From: Mariniblastus sp.
GTDB lineage: Bacteria; Planctomycetota; Planctomycetia; Pirellulales; Pirellulaceae
Assembly: GCA_022447555.1 (NCBI GenBank)
Contig: JAKVBF010000011.1
Coordinates: forward strand, 62,001 to 126,000
Reading direction: 5' to 3'
DNA length: 64,000 bases
Shown: in pieces, positions 52,780 through 61,627 of the stretch
Numbering within the stretch: position 1 is the first letter of the stretch
How the letters are laid out: every line of letters begins with the position of its first letter
Translations under genes and position numbers: made by a program
The notes under the pieces: generated by a model
Told to the model about the DNA's origin: nothing
The model's input: the letters and a program-made list of their open reading frames with translations, nothing else
The model's database searches: none

Positions 52780-53679
52780 ATGAATCGTAAAGGTTCCGAC
52801 TTTGCAGGCCTATCAGTTGCTCTCGTCACTCCCTTTCGGGATGGAAAACTCGACAAGCCGGCACTAAAAGATCAAATCGAATTCCAACTTGAAGCGGGAA
52901 CTCATTGCTTAGTACCCGTCGGAACCACAGGAGAATCTCCAACCCTGAGTCATCTGGAACACGAAAAGATCATCTCAGAAGTGATTCAGATCACCGCTGG
53001 TCGAGCTAAAGTCATGGCAGGAACAGGGTCCAACAGCACTGCGGAAGCCATCAGCCTGACTCAATGGGCCGCCAATGAAGGCGCTGACGCCACGTTGCAA
53101 GTCGCCCCTTACTACAACAAACCGACTCAAGAGGGCCTTTTCCAGCATTACCGTGCTGTCTCCGAAGCCGTTGACATTCCGATTTGCGTTTACAACATCC
53201 CCGGGCGAACCGGCCGTAACATCGAGCCCGAAACGATTGCTCGAATCGCCGAGTTCGGCAATATCACGATGGTCAAAGAGGCGACCGGTTCAATGGATCA
53301 AGCTTCGCAAGTTCTGGCAATGACCGACCTAACCGTTTTGAGTGGCGACGACACCATGACACTTCCTCTTTTGAGCATTGGAGCCGAAGGCGTGGTTTCG
53401 GTGGTCGGAAATATTGTTCCTCGGGACATGCTGGCGTTGGTTCGGTCATTTGCAGAGGAGAACCTCAACGCAGCAAGGGAATGGCACAACAAACTGTTCC
53501 CTTTGTGTCGAGATCTATTGAGCATCGCAACCAATCCAATCCCGCTCAAGGCGGCAATGGCGGAATTGGGACGTGACACAGGAGAACTGAGGCTACCGAT
53601 GACACCTCTGAACGATTCGCAATTGCAGTTTCTCAAAGAGACAATTGCTCATTACGGTCTAGAATCCGTATCGGTCTGA
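52780..53679 (+). CDS. dapA: 4-hydroxy-tetrahydrodipicolinate synthase
   Basis: 299 residues. AAGGAG-type ribosome site lies before the [53 protein letters not shown] and [12 protein letters not shown] carry the substrate-binding and Tyr residues, and MVKEATG the Schiff-base Lys166. DapA condenses pyruvate with aspartate semialdehyde, the first step toward diaminopimelate and lysine. The length and motifs match true DapA rather than the sialic-acid lyase branch, though related pyruvate aldolases look similar. Confidence 0.94.
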   Translation: MNRKGSDFAGLSVALVTPFRDGKLDKPALKDQIEFQLEAGTHCLVPVGTTGESPTLSHLEHEKIISEVIQITAGRAKVMAGTGSNSTAEAISLTQWAANEGADATLQVAPYYNKPTQEGLFQHYRAVSEAVDIPICVYNIPGRTGRNIEPETIARIAEFGNITMVKEATGSMDQASQVLAMTDLTVLSGDDTMTLPLLSIGAEGVVSVVGNIVPRDMLALVRSFAEENLNAAREWHNKLFPLCRDLLSIATNPIPLKAAMAELGRDTGELRLPMTPLNDSQLQFLKETIAHYGLESVSV

Positions 53680-54022
53680 GATTGCCTTCGCCGAACGCCA
53701 AATGACAAACGCGTGAGGCGATTTTAATTAGTCGTGTTCCCCCCAAAGAACCAATCTCACACACCGATTTGGCATCCTCAGAGAATCTGTAAATTCAGTA
53801 CTCAAAACAGTTTCTCTATCTACAGAGAGCGGTCAACGCCCAAACTTCTTTATGCCCCACTTTGTTAATTAAGCATTTACCCCACACGCCAACAAGTTAG
53901 CGACGTTCGGGGCGCAAACACCGCGACGCTTGGGGACCTTGCAGCTACCTGCAAAGTACGTAGAGTTATTAGCTGAGAGGTCATGGAAATCCGCTGTTAC
54001 CCCACTAAAAGGAATACGCGTC
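53680..54022. other. intergenic region
   Basis: 343 bases between dapA and the phosphoesterase gene. AAAGGA about nine bases before 54023 is the ribosome site. The frame of the next gene stays open back to 53930 but that part is not protein-like. Nothing else identified. Confidence 0.45.
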
Positions 54023-55612
54023 TTGAACCGCTTTCGCTTCACTCAGTATACAATTCCATTGTTACTGATTTACCTGACTTTATTTGGATCCCTTGCATCC
54101 GCTACAGCCCAAGATCCGGATGACTCGACGACTGTCAAAGGCCGGGTTTTCATAGACCGCGACGAAGATGGTCGGTTCTCAACGGGGGATTCTCCATTTC
54201 CAGATGTGCGTGTTTCCAATGGTGTTACCATCGTTCGTACTGACCCCTCAGGTAATTACGAGCTACCACTTGAGAACGAGGCGATTGTCTTTGTCATCAA
54301 GCCAACCGGGTATCGAACGGCTTTGAACAAACTTAATTTGCCGATGTTCTTCTACATCCACAAACCGAATGGGTCGCCCAACCTAAGATTCCCAGGGTCC
54401 AAACCAACAGGCCCCATACCTCGATCGGTTGACTTCCCTCTCTACCCTCAAACCGAACCGGAGCAGTTTCAGGTTTTGCTATTTGGCGATCCCCAACCAA
54501 GAAATCAAACAGAGGTAAATTACATCGCCCGCGACGTGATCCCTGAGTTATTGGGAACACCCTCCAAATTTGGAGTCACACTGGGTGACATTGTTTTTGA
54601 CGATTTAGCTATCTTCGAGCCGCTCAATGAAACCGTAGGGCTCATCGGGATTCCATGGTACAACGTGATTGGCAATCATGACCTGAATCTTGACGCGCCG
54701 AATCGCAAATACGTCAACGAGACCTTCGAACGTATTTACGGTCCCACATACTATTCTTTTGATTACGGCCAGGTTCATTTTATTGTCCTTGACACAATTG
54801 ACTGGCTGCCACCGGCTGGCGACCAACGCGGGAAATACGAAGGCCGTCTGGGTGACGCGCAGCTCAAATGGGTTCAGCAAGATCTGAAAGAAATTCCAGA
54901 TTCTCAAATGGTTGTGTTGTTGATGCACATTCCGATCCGCAAGCTCAAGGATTGCCAAGACCTTTACCGCATGATTGAGCAACGTCCCAAGTGCATTTCC
55001 ATATCTGGACATGTTCACCAGCACGAACACATTCTGCTCGGTCAAAAAGATGGGTGGAAAGGCAAAAACCCTCATCACCATGTGATCAACGTCACGGTTA
55101 GCGGAAGCTGGTGGTCCGGCCAAAAAGACATCCGAGGCATCCCGCATGCAACCATGTCAGACGGGGCTCCGAACGGCTACTCCGTCCTCTCGTTTGATGA
55201 GCGCGGGTATCAAATCAACTTTAAGGCCGCTGGAAGCGACGAACAAATGGGAATTCGGATTGACGATACAATTCCATTGAACAAAGCCGCTGATTACGAG
55301 GTAGCTGTCAATGTCTACAACGGTTCGGACAAAACGAAAGTCCGAATGAGTGTCGATTCGATCTCCGACTGGCTGCCAATGGAAAAAAGAAAAGAAGTCG
55401 ATCCTTGGTTAAAAAAACTTAGCGAAGCAGAAAAAGGGATTACGCCGGCCATTCAACCCCAGTTATCCACGCCAAGTCCATCACCGCACCTTTGGTTCGG
55501 TAAATTACCGGGAAATCTCGAACCTGGACTCTACCTTTTAAAAGTTGAAGCAACCGACATGCATGGTCAAGTATTCGCAAGCCGCCAAACATTTCGCATT
55601 ACTGAAGAATAG
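54023..55612 (+). CDS. secreted calcineurin-like metallophosphoesterase
   Basis: 529 residues from a TTG at 54023, chosen for its AAAGGA site and because the product then opens with a proper signal peptide ending near ATAQD. An N-terminal beta domain (about 40-110; VKGRVFIDRDEDGRFS ... NYELPL) resembles a carboxypeptidase-regulatory or SdrD-type fold. The phosphoesterase follows with LLFGDPQ, TLGDIVFDD, NVIGNHD, LLMHIPI and ISGHVHQHEH, the metal ligands of the family (Gln replaces the usual His in the first motif). A C-terminal beta domain ends the protein. Substrates are phosphoesters, for example nucleotides or glycerophosphodiesters; the exact one is unknown. Confidence 0.9.
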   Translation: MNRFRFTQYTIPLLLIYLTLFGSLASATAQDPDDSTTVKGRVFIDRDEDGRFSTGDSPFPDVRVSNGVTIVRTDPSGNYELPLENEAIVFVIKPTGYRTALNKLNLPMFFYIHKPNGSPNLRFPGSKPTGPIPRSVDFPLYPQTEPEQFQVLLFGDPQPRNQTEVNYIARDVIPELLGTPSKFGVTLGDIVFDDLAIFEPLNETVGLIGIPWYNVIGNHDLNLDAPNRKYVNETFERIYGPTYYSFDYGQVHFIVLDTIDWLPPAGDQRGKYEGRLGDAQLKWVQQDLKEIPDSQMVVLLMHIPIRKLKDCQDLYRMIEQRPKCISISGHVHQHEHILLGQKDGWKGKNPHHHVINVTVSGSWWSGQKDIRGIPHATMSDGAPNGYSVLSFDERGYQINFKAAGSDEQMGIRIDDTIPLNKAADYEVAVNVYNGSDKTKVRMSVDSISDWLPMEKRKEVDPWLKKLSEAEKGITPAIQPQLSTPSPSPHLWFGKLPGNLEPGLYLLKVEATDMHGQVFASRQTFRITEE

Positions 55613-55720
55613 AACAAGCGTATGCAGGCAAACGCCAATAGAGCACAATCGGAACAGACTGAAACGTCCGCGATGCTCCAAAAGGGCTATTCCTTAAGTC
55701 ACGATGCGGATAAAATCTCG

Positions 55721-55757
55721 TCTTTGCAGTTACGCCCATTCTCCTCTTTGCAGTTAC
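55721..55757 (+). repeat. two direct 13-bp repeats upstream of folE2
   Basis: TCTTTGCAGTTAC occurs at 55721-55733 and again at 55745-55757, a period of 24 bases, ending 45 bases before the folE2 start. A possible regulator-binding pair. Confidence 0.5.
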
Positions 55758-55802
55758 AACAGTTCGCTCAGTTTCCGGAGCTCAAATCAGAGACAGTCAG
55801 GC

Positions 55803-56615
55803 ATGACCACCACATCCAACGAACCTACCGACCACACAATCCCGGACGTCCAGAGCAAGCCGGACGGCCGCCGAGTTGCCATTGATAAAGTAGGGGTTAA
55901 GGAAATTGAACACCCCGTAACCATTTCAACCATGAATGGCGGCCAGCAAGAGACCGTTGCCCGAATCAACATGTATGTCTCCCTGCCAGCCGATCGTAAG
56001 GGCACCCATATGAGCCGCTTTCTCGAGGCTCTCAACAAGCACCATGAGGATCTACAGCCGGATCGAATTATCGAATTTTGCCGGGATCTCAGAGGAAATC
56101 TCGATGCAGCAGATGCTCATCTGGAGATGAGCTTCCCCTACTTCATTAAGAAAAAGGCTCCTGTCTCTGGACTACCAGGATTGATGAACTATCAGTGTTC
56201 CTTTCACTGCGAAGTTAATGAAACGGGCCATGACCTCATTATGAGCGTATCAGCTGCTGCCACCAGCCTTTGCCCATGCTCTAAAGAGATCTCTGCATAC
56301 GGGGCTCACAATCAGCGCTGCTTGATCACAGCGGAAGTCCGATTCAGAGGTCTTGTTTGGATAGAGGAACTCGTCGAACACGTCGAGTCAGCAGCGAGTT
56401 GCCCAGTGTTCTCTGTTCTAAAACGACCCGATGAAAAACTAGTCACGGAGCAGGCATTTGATAACCCGAAATTCGTGGAAGACATTGTTCGTGACCTCGC
56501 AGTTCGACTTGACAATGATGAGAGACTTGTGTGGTTCCACGTGAAAAGTGAAAACTTCGAATCGATCCACAACCACAACGCGTATGCTGAAATCACGCGA
56601 GACAAACGAGCATGA
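55803..56615 (+). CDS. folE2: GTP cyclohydrolase FolE2 (type IB)
   Basis: 270 residues from the ATG at 55803; the frame is open further upstream but not protein-like. VGVKEIEHPVTISTMNGG, VSLPADRKGTHMSRF, FPYFIKKKAPVSG and SLCPCSKEISAYGAHNQR (catalytic Cys) are the FolE2 blocks. GTP cyclohydrolase converts GTP to dihydroneopterin triphosphate, the first step to folate and methanopterin pterins. FolE2 works with various metals and replaces zinc-dependent FolE in many bacteria. Here it can feed the H4MPT pathway implied by the beta-RFAP synthase operon. Confidence 0.95.
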   Translation: MTTTSNEPTDHTIPDVQSKPDGRRVAIDKVGVKEIEHPVTISTMNGGQQETVARINMYVSLPADRKGTHMSRFLEALNKHHEDLQPDRIIEFCRDLRGNLDAADAHLEMSFPYFIKKKAPVSGLPGLMNYQCSFHCEVNETGHDLIMSVSAAATSLCPCSKEISAYGAHNQRCLITAEVRFRGLVWIEELVEHVESAASCPVFSVLKRPDEKLVTEQAFDNPKFVEDIVRDLAVRLDNDERLVWFHVKSENFESIHNHNAYAEITRDKRA

Positions 56616-56723
56616 TCGGCTTGCGCCCAAGGTGTCACAACGTAAGCCTCTTATCATCTATTGAGCAAACTGCAGCTCGCCGGTTGGTCAGTGGCTTTTT
56701 TCAAGCAGCTTTCCTTACATCAT

Positions 56724-57920
56724 TCAGAGTTCCCGGACACGCTTCGCAATGATGGCAACGCTCTCCCGCAGGGTTGGTGAAAGCAGCACGACAAACGATT
56801 TGCTCCCCCGAGTTTTGATTCGTTTAAAAGCGTCGTAAAACACGTCGCTCACCGATCGCCTTTTATATTCAACGACTCCGGCGTCAAGTCTAACCAACTC
56901 TCTGGCTATCTTTTTGACTTCCATTGGAAGTACATCAATGACTTGAAATTTGCTCATCAGGGGACTCTCCAAACAATCCCCACCGGTCAGATAAGCAACG
57001 TTTTTGGCCAATCGCGCCAGATCATTCTTCGCTGCCATGGCATCGGTCAGGCCAGATGCAAGGATAGTAGCGTGTGGCTCGTAAACGTAATCTCCAATTC
57101 CAGCGGCAAGGTTCTGAGGCAATTGCTCAGAACCGACTGGCGGACTGAATTGAAAAGACTTTCCATCTTTGATCACGGTAGCCGTCCGCCCGCCCGGCAA
57201 GGTTTGGGCCCCCCCCAACCAGATTACCTGCTGTTTGCATTCTCTGCCGTCTCCAATCCACTCCCATTCAGCGATTGGCGGGGTGCAATGGTGTACGGGT
57301 GTCGCAGGTGCGACCTTTATGGCGGTCGGCCTGTCTTCCGGAATCCATTCCAGAATGGAGGGCAGCGAGGGCTGCAATAGATCACCGACGGTTTTTCGAC
57401 CATGATTTCGTCGACTGGGGTCGAAATGAAAAGCCGCAAATTCTTCAGAATCCATTTCCTCAAATTTGAGGCATCGCGATTCTCCGGGTAAATCATTCAC
57501 CCGTAAATTTGCGGCTGCAAACAAAGCAGTGACAGGTTCCTTATCGATTCCAACCGAGAACGCACGCTGGGCAAGCGCCAACAAATCTCCGCCGATCCCG
57601 CAACAGATATCCGCCAGAACACCGTCAACACGGAATCGAAGTGACTTATGATGAGCGATATCTTCCCCGCTGGCCTGCTCCAAAGACCGCCGCGTAAAAA
57701 ACATCTCATCAGCACGCTGGAATTTCTTCCTGCCACGAATTCGAAGCTGCGCCATCTCTAAAACTGCGGCGGCACGCTGGGAAGTCATCTCGCGGCGCAA
57801 TCTTTTAGCGACTCGAAGAATGTTTTCTCGTTCCGCAATGCTACATTGAACATCTGACAGAAAAGGACGAGCTTGCGCTGAAACCAACCATTCAAAATCT
57901 TGTTTTTCGTTCACAACCAT
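56724..57920 (-). CDS. class I SAM-dependent methyltransferase with THUMP-like C-terminus
   Basis: 398 residues. The N-terminal helical part is followed by the SAM-binding motif VLADICCGIGGDLLALA, then an acidic residue in FSVGIDKEP, and later FHFDPSRRN (the region that contacts the substrate). The C-terminal ~90 residues, with EVKKIARELVRLDAGVVEYKRR, resemble the THUMP-like domain found with this methyltransferase group. Members are presumed RNA or DNA methyltransferases; the target is unknown. The ATG at 57920 is divergent from the gene at 57975 with 54 bases between. Confidence 0.82.
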   Translation of the reverse strand: MVVNEKQDFEWLVSAQARPFLSDVQCSIAERENILRVAKRLRREMTSQRAAAVLEMAQLRIRGRKKFQRADEMFFTRRSLEQASGEDIAHHKSLRFRVDGVLADICCGIGGDLLALAQRAFSVGIDKEPVTALFAAANLRVNDLPGESRCLKFEEMDSEEFAAFHFDPSRRNHGRKTVGDLLQPSLPSILEWIPEDRPTAIKVAPATPVHHCTPPIAEWEWIGDGRECKQQVIWLGGAQTLPGGRTATVIKDGKSFQFSPPVGSEQLPQNLAAGIGDYVYEPHATILASGLTDAMAAKNDLARLAKNVAYLTGGDCLESPLMSKFQVIDVLPMEVKKIARELVRLDAGVVEYKRRSVSDVFYDAFKRIKTRGSKSFVVLLSPTLRESVAIIAKRVREL

Positions 57921-57974
57921 AATTCCCCATTAAGGAGCCTTGATTCGAATGCATTTTGATCCCAAGATGAGGTC

Positions 57975-58382
57975 ATGACTGATTCCTTGAACGAACTCAT
58001 TCTCAACTTGCGTCTCGCCCAAGCTTTCAAAACGAAATGGCGGCTACCAGATCGAGACCGGGCCCTCGTCCTGGCAGCGGTGAGGGCCTGCCTTCTAGAC
58101 ATACCTGCACTAGCCGCTTTTTGCAGGAAGTTGATCCTGCAGAATAACCATGGCCACATGGTTCGAAAATGGGATTCCATCCAGCTAGCTCTAGAAGACC
58201 CTGACTTCCTTCATTTTTATAAACAATTAGAGCGCAAGCTACCCGTCGATCAGGCTGAAACAACCCTCCAAGAATTGGGAGTGAAGTGTGATCTTGTGGC
58301 AGAAAATTTCCCGGATGACGCAAGCTATGCTGCGGCAGTTCTGGGGGTTGAATGGGAGTGGCTAAGTCAGAATTTCGGTTGA
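57975..58382 (+). CDS. hypothetical helical protein
   Basis: 135 residues, strongly helical, soluble, with no signal peptide. LNLRLAQAFKTKWRLPDRDRALVLAAVRACLL and LEDPDFLHFYKQLERKLP suggest a helical bundle. I do not recognise the family. The ATG at 57975 has no strong ribosome site, but the frame has normal coding character and it is divergent from the methyltransferase gene. Confidence 0.65.
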   Translation: MTDSLNELILNLRLAQAFKTKWRLPDRDRALVLAAVRACLLDIPALAAFCRKLILQNNHGHMVRKWDSIQLALEDPDFLHFYKQLERKLPVDQAETTLQELGVKCDLVAENFPDDASYAAAVLGVEWEWLSQNFG

Positions 58383-58618
58383 ATTCTTGACTCAGTCGCT
58401 ACTCCTTAACCGATCGGAATACGATGCATTTCCTACCTTGCCAACTCAATCTGCCTGGTTGGACTTGAGCTTGAATGCTTTTGGCTGCCAACTCAAGTTG
58501 AAATCACAGTCCAGAGCCAAGGTGCCGATAAAGCGAAGTGTGCTGCGACTCCGGTATTGCGTTGTGTTCACCACGCAGGTGATGGCAGACCGGCTTTCTA
58601 ACTTTCCTCGGTTTGGTC

Positions 58619-59491
58619 ATGTTTAATCGTCACATTTGTGTATTTCTATTACTTATCGGGGTGATAGTCGTTCCGGCCTTGATTTTTGAGAGTGGCATAC
58701 TCCCGGAGAACGAACACGCCCCTCAAAGCGATGATTCAGCGAACCAGATCGACCCAGCCATCCTGAATTCCGCGGGATCCGTCAGTCTTAGTCCCAGCGG
58801 ATTTGCGGCAAACTCTTCGCTTGTTCCGACTGCCGATATGGATTGGGGTAACCCCACTCGGACCTCCCTCGTACCCGCACAATTAACCAGCGGGAAATCC
58901 AGCAAGTTTTCTAGTCCTGCTGCCGCCTCAATCAGTGCTAACCCCTTTTCACCGGAGGATCGGTCAGCAACCCTGCGAACCGAGCGGAAACGCCCAGAAT
59001 TAAATGGAATACCGCTACAATTTGTTCCAGCCCCGCAGCTTTCCGACATTTTCCGCTTCGACATTTCACCTCAATGGGTCAAAAAACGCTGGGACAGAGT
59101 TTCCATCACTCCAACCGATTACGGTTTGAAGGCGATGCGCGTTGCTCTGGTTACCGGTACCCAACCCAATGATCTTCATGGGGCCCTGACCTATTACTTT
59201 GATCAACAAAAAACCCTCCAACGGATCACTCTGCGGGGCTGGAGTGGAGATGCCACACGATTGGTCGAGTTGGTTACCCGTGAGTATCGCTTCAAAGCAC
59301 AAAATACGCACATGAGTGGCCTATATCTGGCAAAGCCATTTTTCAACCTCACAGGGGCGCTGTTGCTGCAGGACGCAGCCGTTGTCCAATCCAACAACCC
59401 GACACAGCAGGTCGCGATTTCAATGGAAATTAATAATCCAAACGGCTCGTACATCCTAAGCCGTGAGTTTTCAAGCATGTTGCCCCGCTAA
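58619..59491 (+). CDS. planctomycete-style membrane-anchored protein, unknown function
   Basis: 290 residues from the ATG at 58619 (TTG at 58613 is the alternative). An N-terminal hydrophobic helix (about residues 5-24) anchors or exports it. The region to about residue 130 is low in order and rich in Ser/Pro/Ala. The C-terminal ~155 residues form a compact domain: IFRFDISPQWVKKRWDRVSI, GALTYYFDQQKTLQRITL, GWSGDATRLVELVTREY. This resembles a conserved family I have seen in planctomycetes, but its function is unknown. The preceding frame from 58387 is not supported. Confidence 0.72.
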   Translation: MFNRHICVFLLLIGVIVVPALIFESGILPENEHAPQSDDSANQIDPAILNSAGSVSLSPSGFAANSSLVPTADMDWGNPTRTSLVPAQLTSGKSSKFSSPAAASISANPFSPEDRSATLRTERKRPELNGIPLQFVPAPQLSDIFRFDISPQWVKKRWDRVSITPTDYGLKAMRVALVTGTQPNDLHGALTYYFDQQKTLQRITLRGWSGDATRLVELVTREYRFKAQNTHMSGLYLAKPFFNLTGALLLQDAAVVQSNNPTQQVAISMEINNPNGSYILSREFSSMLPR

Positions 59492-59856
59492 AATCCATAT
59501 CTTTGCCTATGCAGGCATCCCATTGGCCCACTCAAGTTGCCAAATTTCGGCAACGTTTGCTCAAACGAGATTGGTCGACACATTTTCCACCTTCGTAGTC
59601 ATTCCGGTGGGACGGGTCATCATCGTCTTTTTGTTTTGTATTAAAGGATCCGCATTGTTTTACACCGGTTCCACAAAAAGATTTTTAATTTTGCAATGAA
59701 CCGTTTGACAGTAGTGCTAGCGGTTCTAGAATCTCCTTTTTACATATTCATCTGATAACTCATTACCCAATTCACAATTGTGGGTTGGCTAAAGAATAAG
59801 ACAGGACCCCCATTCATTGCTCAATATGCAATGATGGATGAAGGAGATGCCAGGAA
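59492..59856. other. region upstream of dnaA
   Basis: 365 bases, AT-rich toward dnaA, with the palindrome CACAATTGTG at about 59774-59783. I searched by eye for DnaA boxes (TTATNCACA and close variants) and found only weak partial matches such as GTTCCACA, so I do not call a replication origin. Confidence 0.5.
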
Positions 59857-61305
59857 GTGGCTTTGTCGACTCAGGACCGTTCGCCCAATGGGCCCAAGAT
59901 CTCCGATTCCCGCTGGAGCGACCTTCAGAGAACTCTTGTCAAAGAACTCGGGCAATCCATCTTTGAAATGTGGTTTAGTGACCCGGGCAATATTGTTATC
60001 TCGGGCAATCTCGTGACCATTTACGGAGATTCAGATTTCTCCGTGCAGCGTTTGTCGACCAAACTAAGTGACTCAATCTCTAAGGCTGTTCATTATTGTT
60101 GCGGACCAAATATCCAAATTCGCTATGAGAAACGGAACGTCTCTCAAAATATTAAATTGAATTCACCGGGCGATGCCGGCAAAACGCGAATTCTTGATAG
60201 CGATGCGACCGCTCGTGATTCAGAGATTCACTCAGGCAGTCAGATCAAAACGACGTCGGACCGCTCAATTCGTCGCCGCCAAGGACTCGAATCTTTTTGG
60301 TTCGGAGAATCAAATCGGCTTGCAGAAGCCAGCACGCGACAAATGTTTCAACAACTCGGCCAACTCACTCCATTTCTTATTTACGGCCCCACCGGTTGTG
60401 GCAAAACTCACTTACTGGAAAGCATTACCTCGGAAGCTCGTCGCAAACTGAAATTAAAACGTTGCGTGTTCATGTCTGCTGAGCAATTCACTACTTACTT
60501 CATTGGCGCCCTCCGAGGGACTGGCCTGCCATCATTCCGTCGAAAGTACCGCGACTTGGATTTGCTCGCCATTGATGACATCCAGTTTTTTGCCGGTAAG
60601 AAAGCAACGCTTGGAGAATTTCAATTCACGATCGACAATTTGGTGCGCAATGGAAAACAAGTCATACTTTCTTCTGACCGGCCACCGATTGAATTGAATC
60701 ACTTCGGCAACGAAACGGTCGCTCGTTTCTCCGCCGGACTCATCTGCCCACTGCAGTACCCAGATCTTCAAGGCCGCCGACAGATCATTGCGAGAATGTG
60801 TGGCCAACGACAATTCAATATTCCAAGCTCGGTACGGGACTTGATTGCCGAGCGGCTAGGGCGAGACGTCCGGCGATTATCCGGGGCAATTAATCGAGTT
60901 CACGCCGTTGCCGAAGCCACCAATCGCCCCATTACCGTTGAAATGGCAAAACAGGTATTGATTGATTTGTTTTCCGTCACCAGCTCGATGACTTCCCTGA
61001 ATACGATAGAAAAAGCTGTTTGCGATTTTTGCGAAATAAAACCGGCCGAACTTCGATCAAGCAGCCGACGCAAAAGAATCAGCACCGCACGGATGCTAGC
61101 GATGTACCTCTCTCGCCAATACACTTCGTCCGCCTTCTCGGAGATTGGAGATTATTTTGGCGGCCGAAGTCACAGCACCGTGATCGCCGCCCAAAAGAAG
61201 GTCAATGACTGGATTACGGAAAATCAGGCCATTGATCTTCCCAATGCTTACTATCCAGCCAAAGAGGCCATAGCAAGACTCGAATCCAATCTTCGGATCG
61301 GGTAA
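59857..61305 (+). CDS. dnaA: chromosomal replication initiator DnaA
   Basis: 482 residues from a GTG at 59857 (AAGGAG lies about 10 bases before). Domain I is short at the N-terminus (RTLVKELGQSIFEMWFSDP). A variable linker follows. The AAA+ domain has Walker A GPTGCGKTH near residue 178, Walker B LLAIDDIQFF and the sensor and box regions. The C-terminal domain IV carries RSHSTVIAAQKKV, the DnaA-box-binding motif. It opens replication origins. dnaN, recF or gyr genes are not nearby and no DnaA-box cluster is visible, so this may be a copy away from the origin; planctomycetes often separate these. Confidence 0.9.
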   Translation: MALSTQDRSPNGPKISDSRWSDLQRTLVKELGQSIFEMWFSDPGNIVISGNLVTIYGDSDFSVQRLSTKLSDSISKAVHYCCGPNIQIRYEKRNVSQNIKLNSPGDAGKTRILDSDATARDSEIHSGSQIKTTSDRSIRRRQGLESFWFGESNRLAEASTRQMFQQLGQLTPFLIYGPTGCGKTHLLESITSEARRKLKLKRCVFMSAEQFTTYFIGALRGTGLPSFRRKYRDLDLLAIDDIQFFAGKKATLGEFQFTIDNLVRNGKQVILSSDRPPIELNHFGNETVARFSAGLICPLQYPDLQGRRQIIARMCGQRQFNIPSSVRDLIAERLGRDVRRLSGAINRVHAVAEATNRPITVEMAKQVLIDLFSVTSSMTSLNTIEKAVCDFCEIKPAELRSSSRRKRISTARMLAMYLSRQYTSSAFSEIGDYFGGRSHSTVIAAQKKVNDWITENQAIDLPNAYYPAKEAIARLESNLRIG

Positions 61306-61627
61306 CCATCGCCTTAAAGGAAATGCACTTTTCCTACTCAAACGGGCTATTAAGATATGCTATGACAGCACTTTGTTGGACTTTCGCTCTCTCTTTAGAA
61401 TTTGAGACAGGATCTCCTTTTCTCTAATCCAAGCTACCAACAAATCGTGCCGACCGCTCATTGTCATCCTAATTGTTATTGACGCGATCTTTTCTTGGTG
61501 ACACTATCCCGCCTCCACAAACCGCAGGAAACCCCTGCAGCTTACATCAAACCGGGATAACCGACCTGACAGCTTTACCGCGCGGACCATTGCGCCCTCG
61601 CTCTCAACTCTTGGTATTCAAAAACGA
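61306..61627. other. intergenic region
   Basis: 322 bases between dnaA and the ABC transporter gene. A 6-bp hairpin AGGAAA / TTTCCT lies just after the dnaA stop (about 61317-61334) without a T run. Nothing else stands out. Confidence 0.45.

Noticed and set aside
55455-55475. TTATCCACG, a DnaA-box-like sequence
   Set aside because: A single copy inside the phosphoesterase coding sequence, without neighbours.
58387-58626. 79-codon frame starting right after the 57975 gene
   Set aside because: A TTG start without ribosome site, no folded-protein pattern, and it overlaps the start of the next gene.
61395-61540. TTGACG with a possible -10 (CACTAT) upstream of the ABC gene
   Set aside because: The -10 matches only 3 of 6 positions, so it is not called as a promoter.
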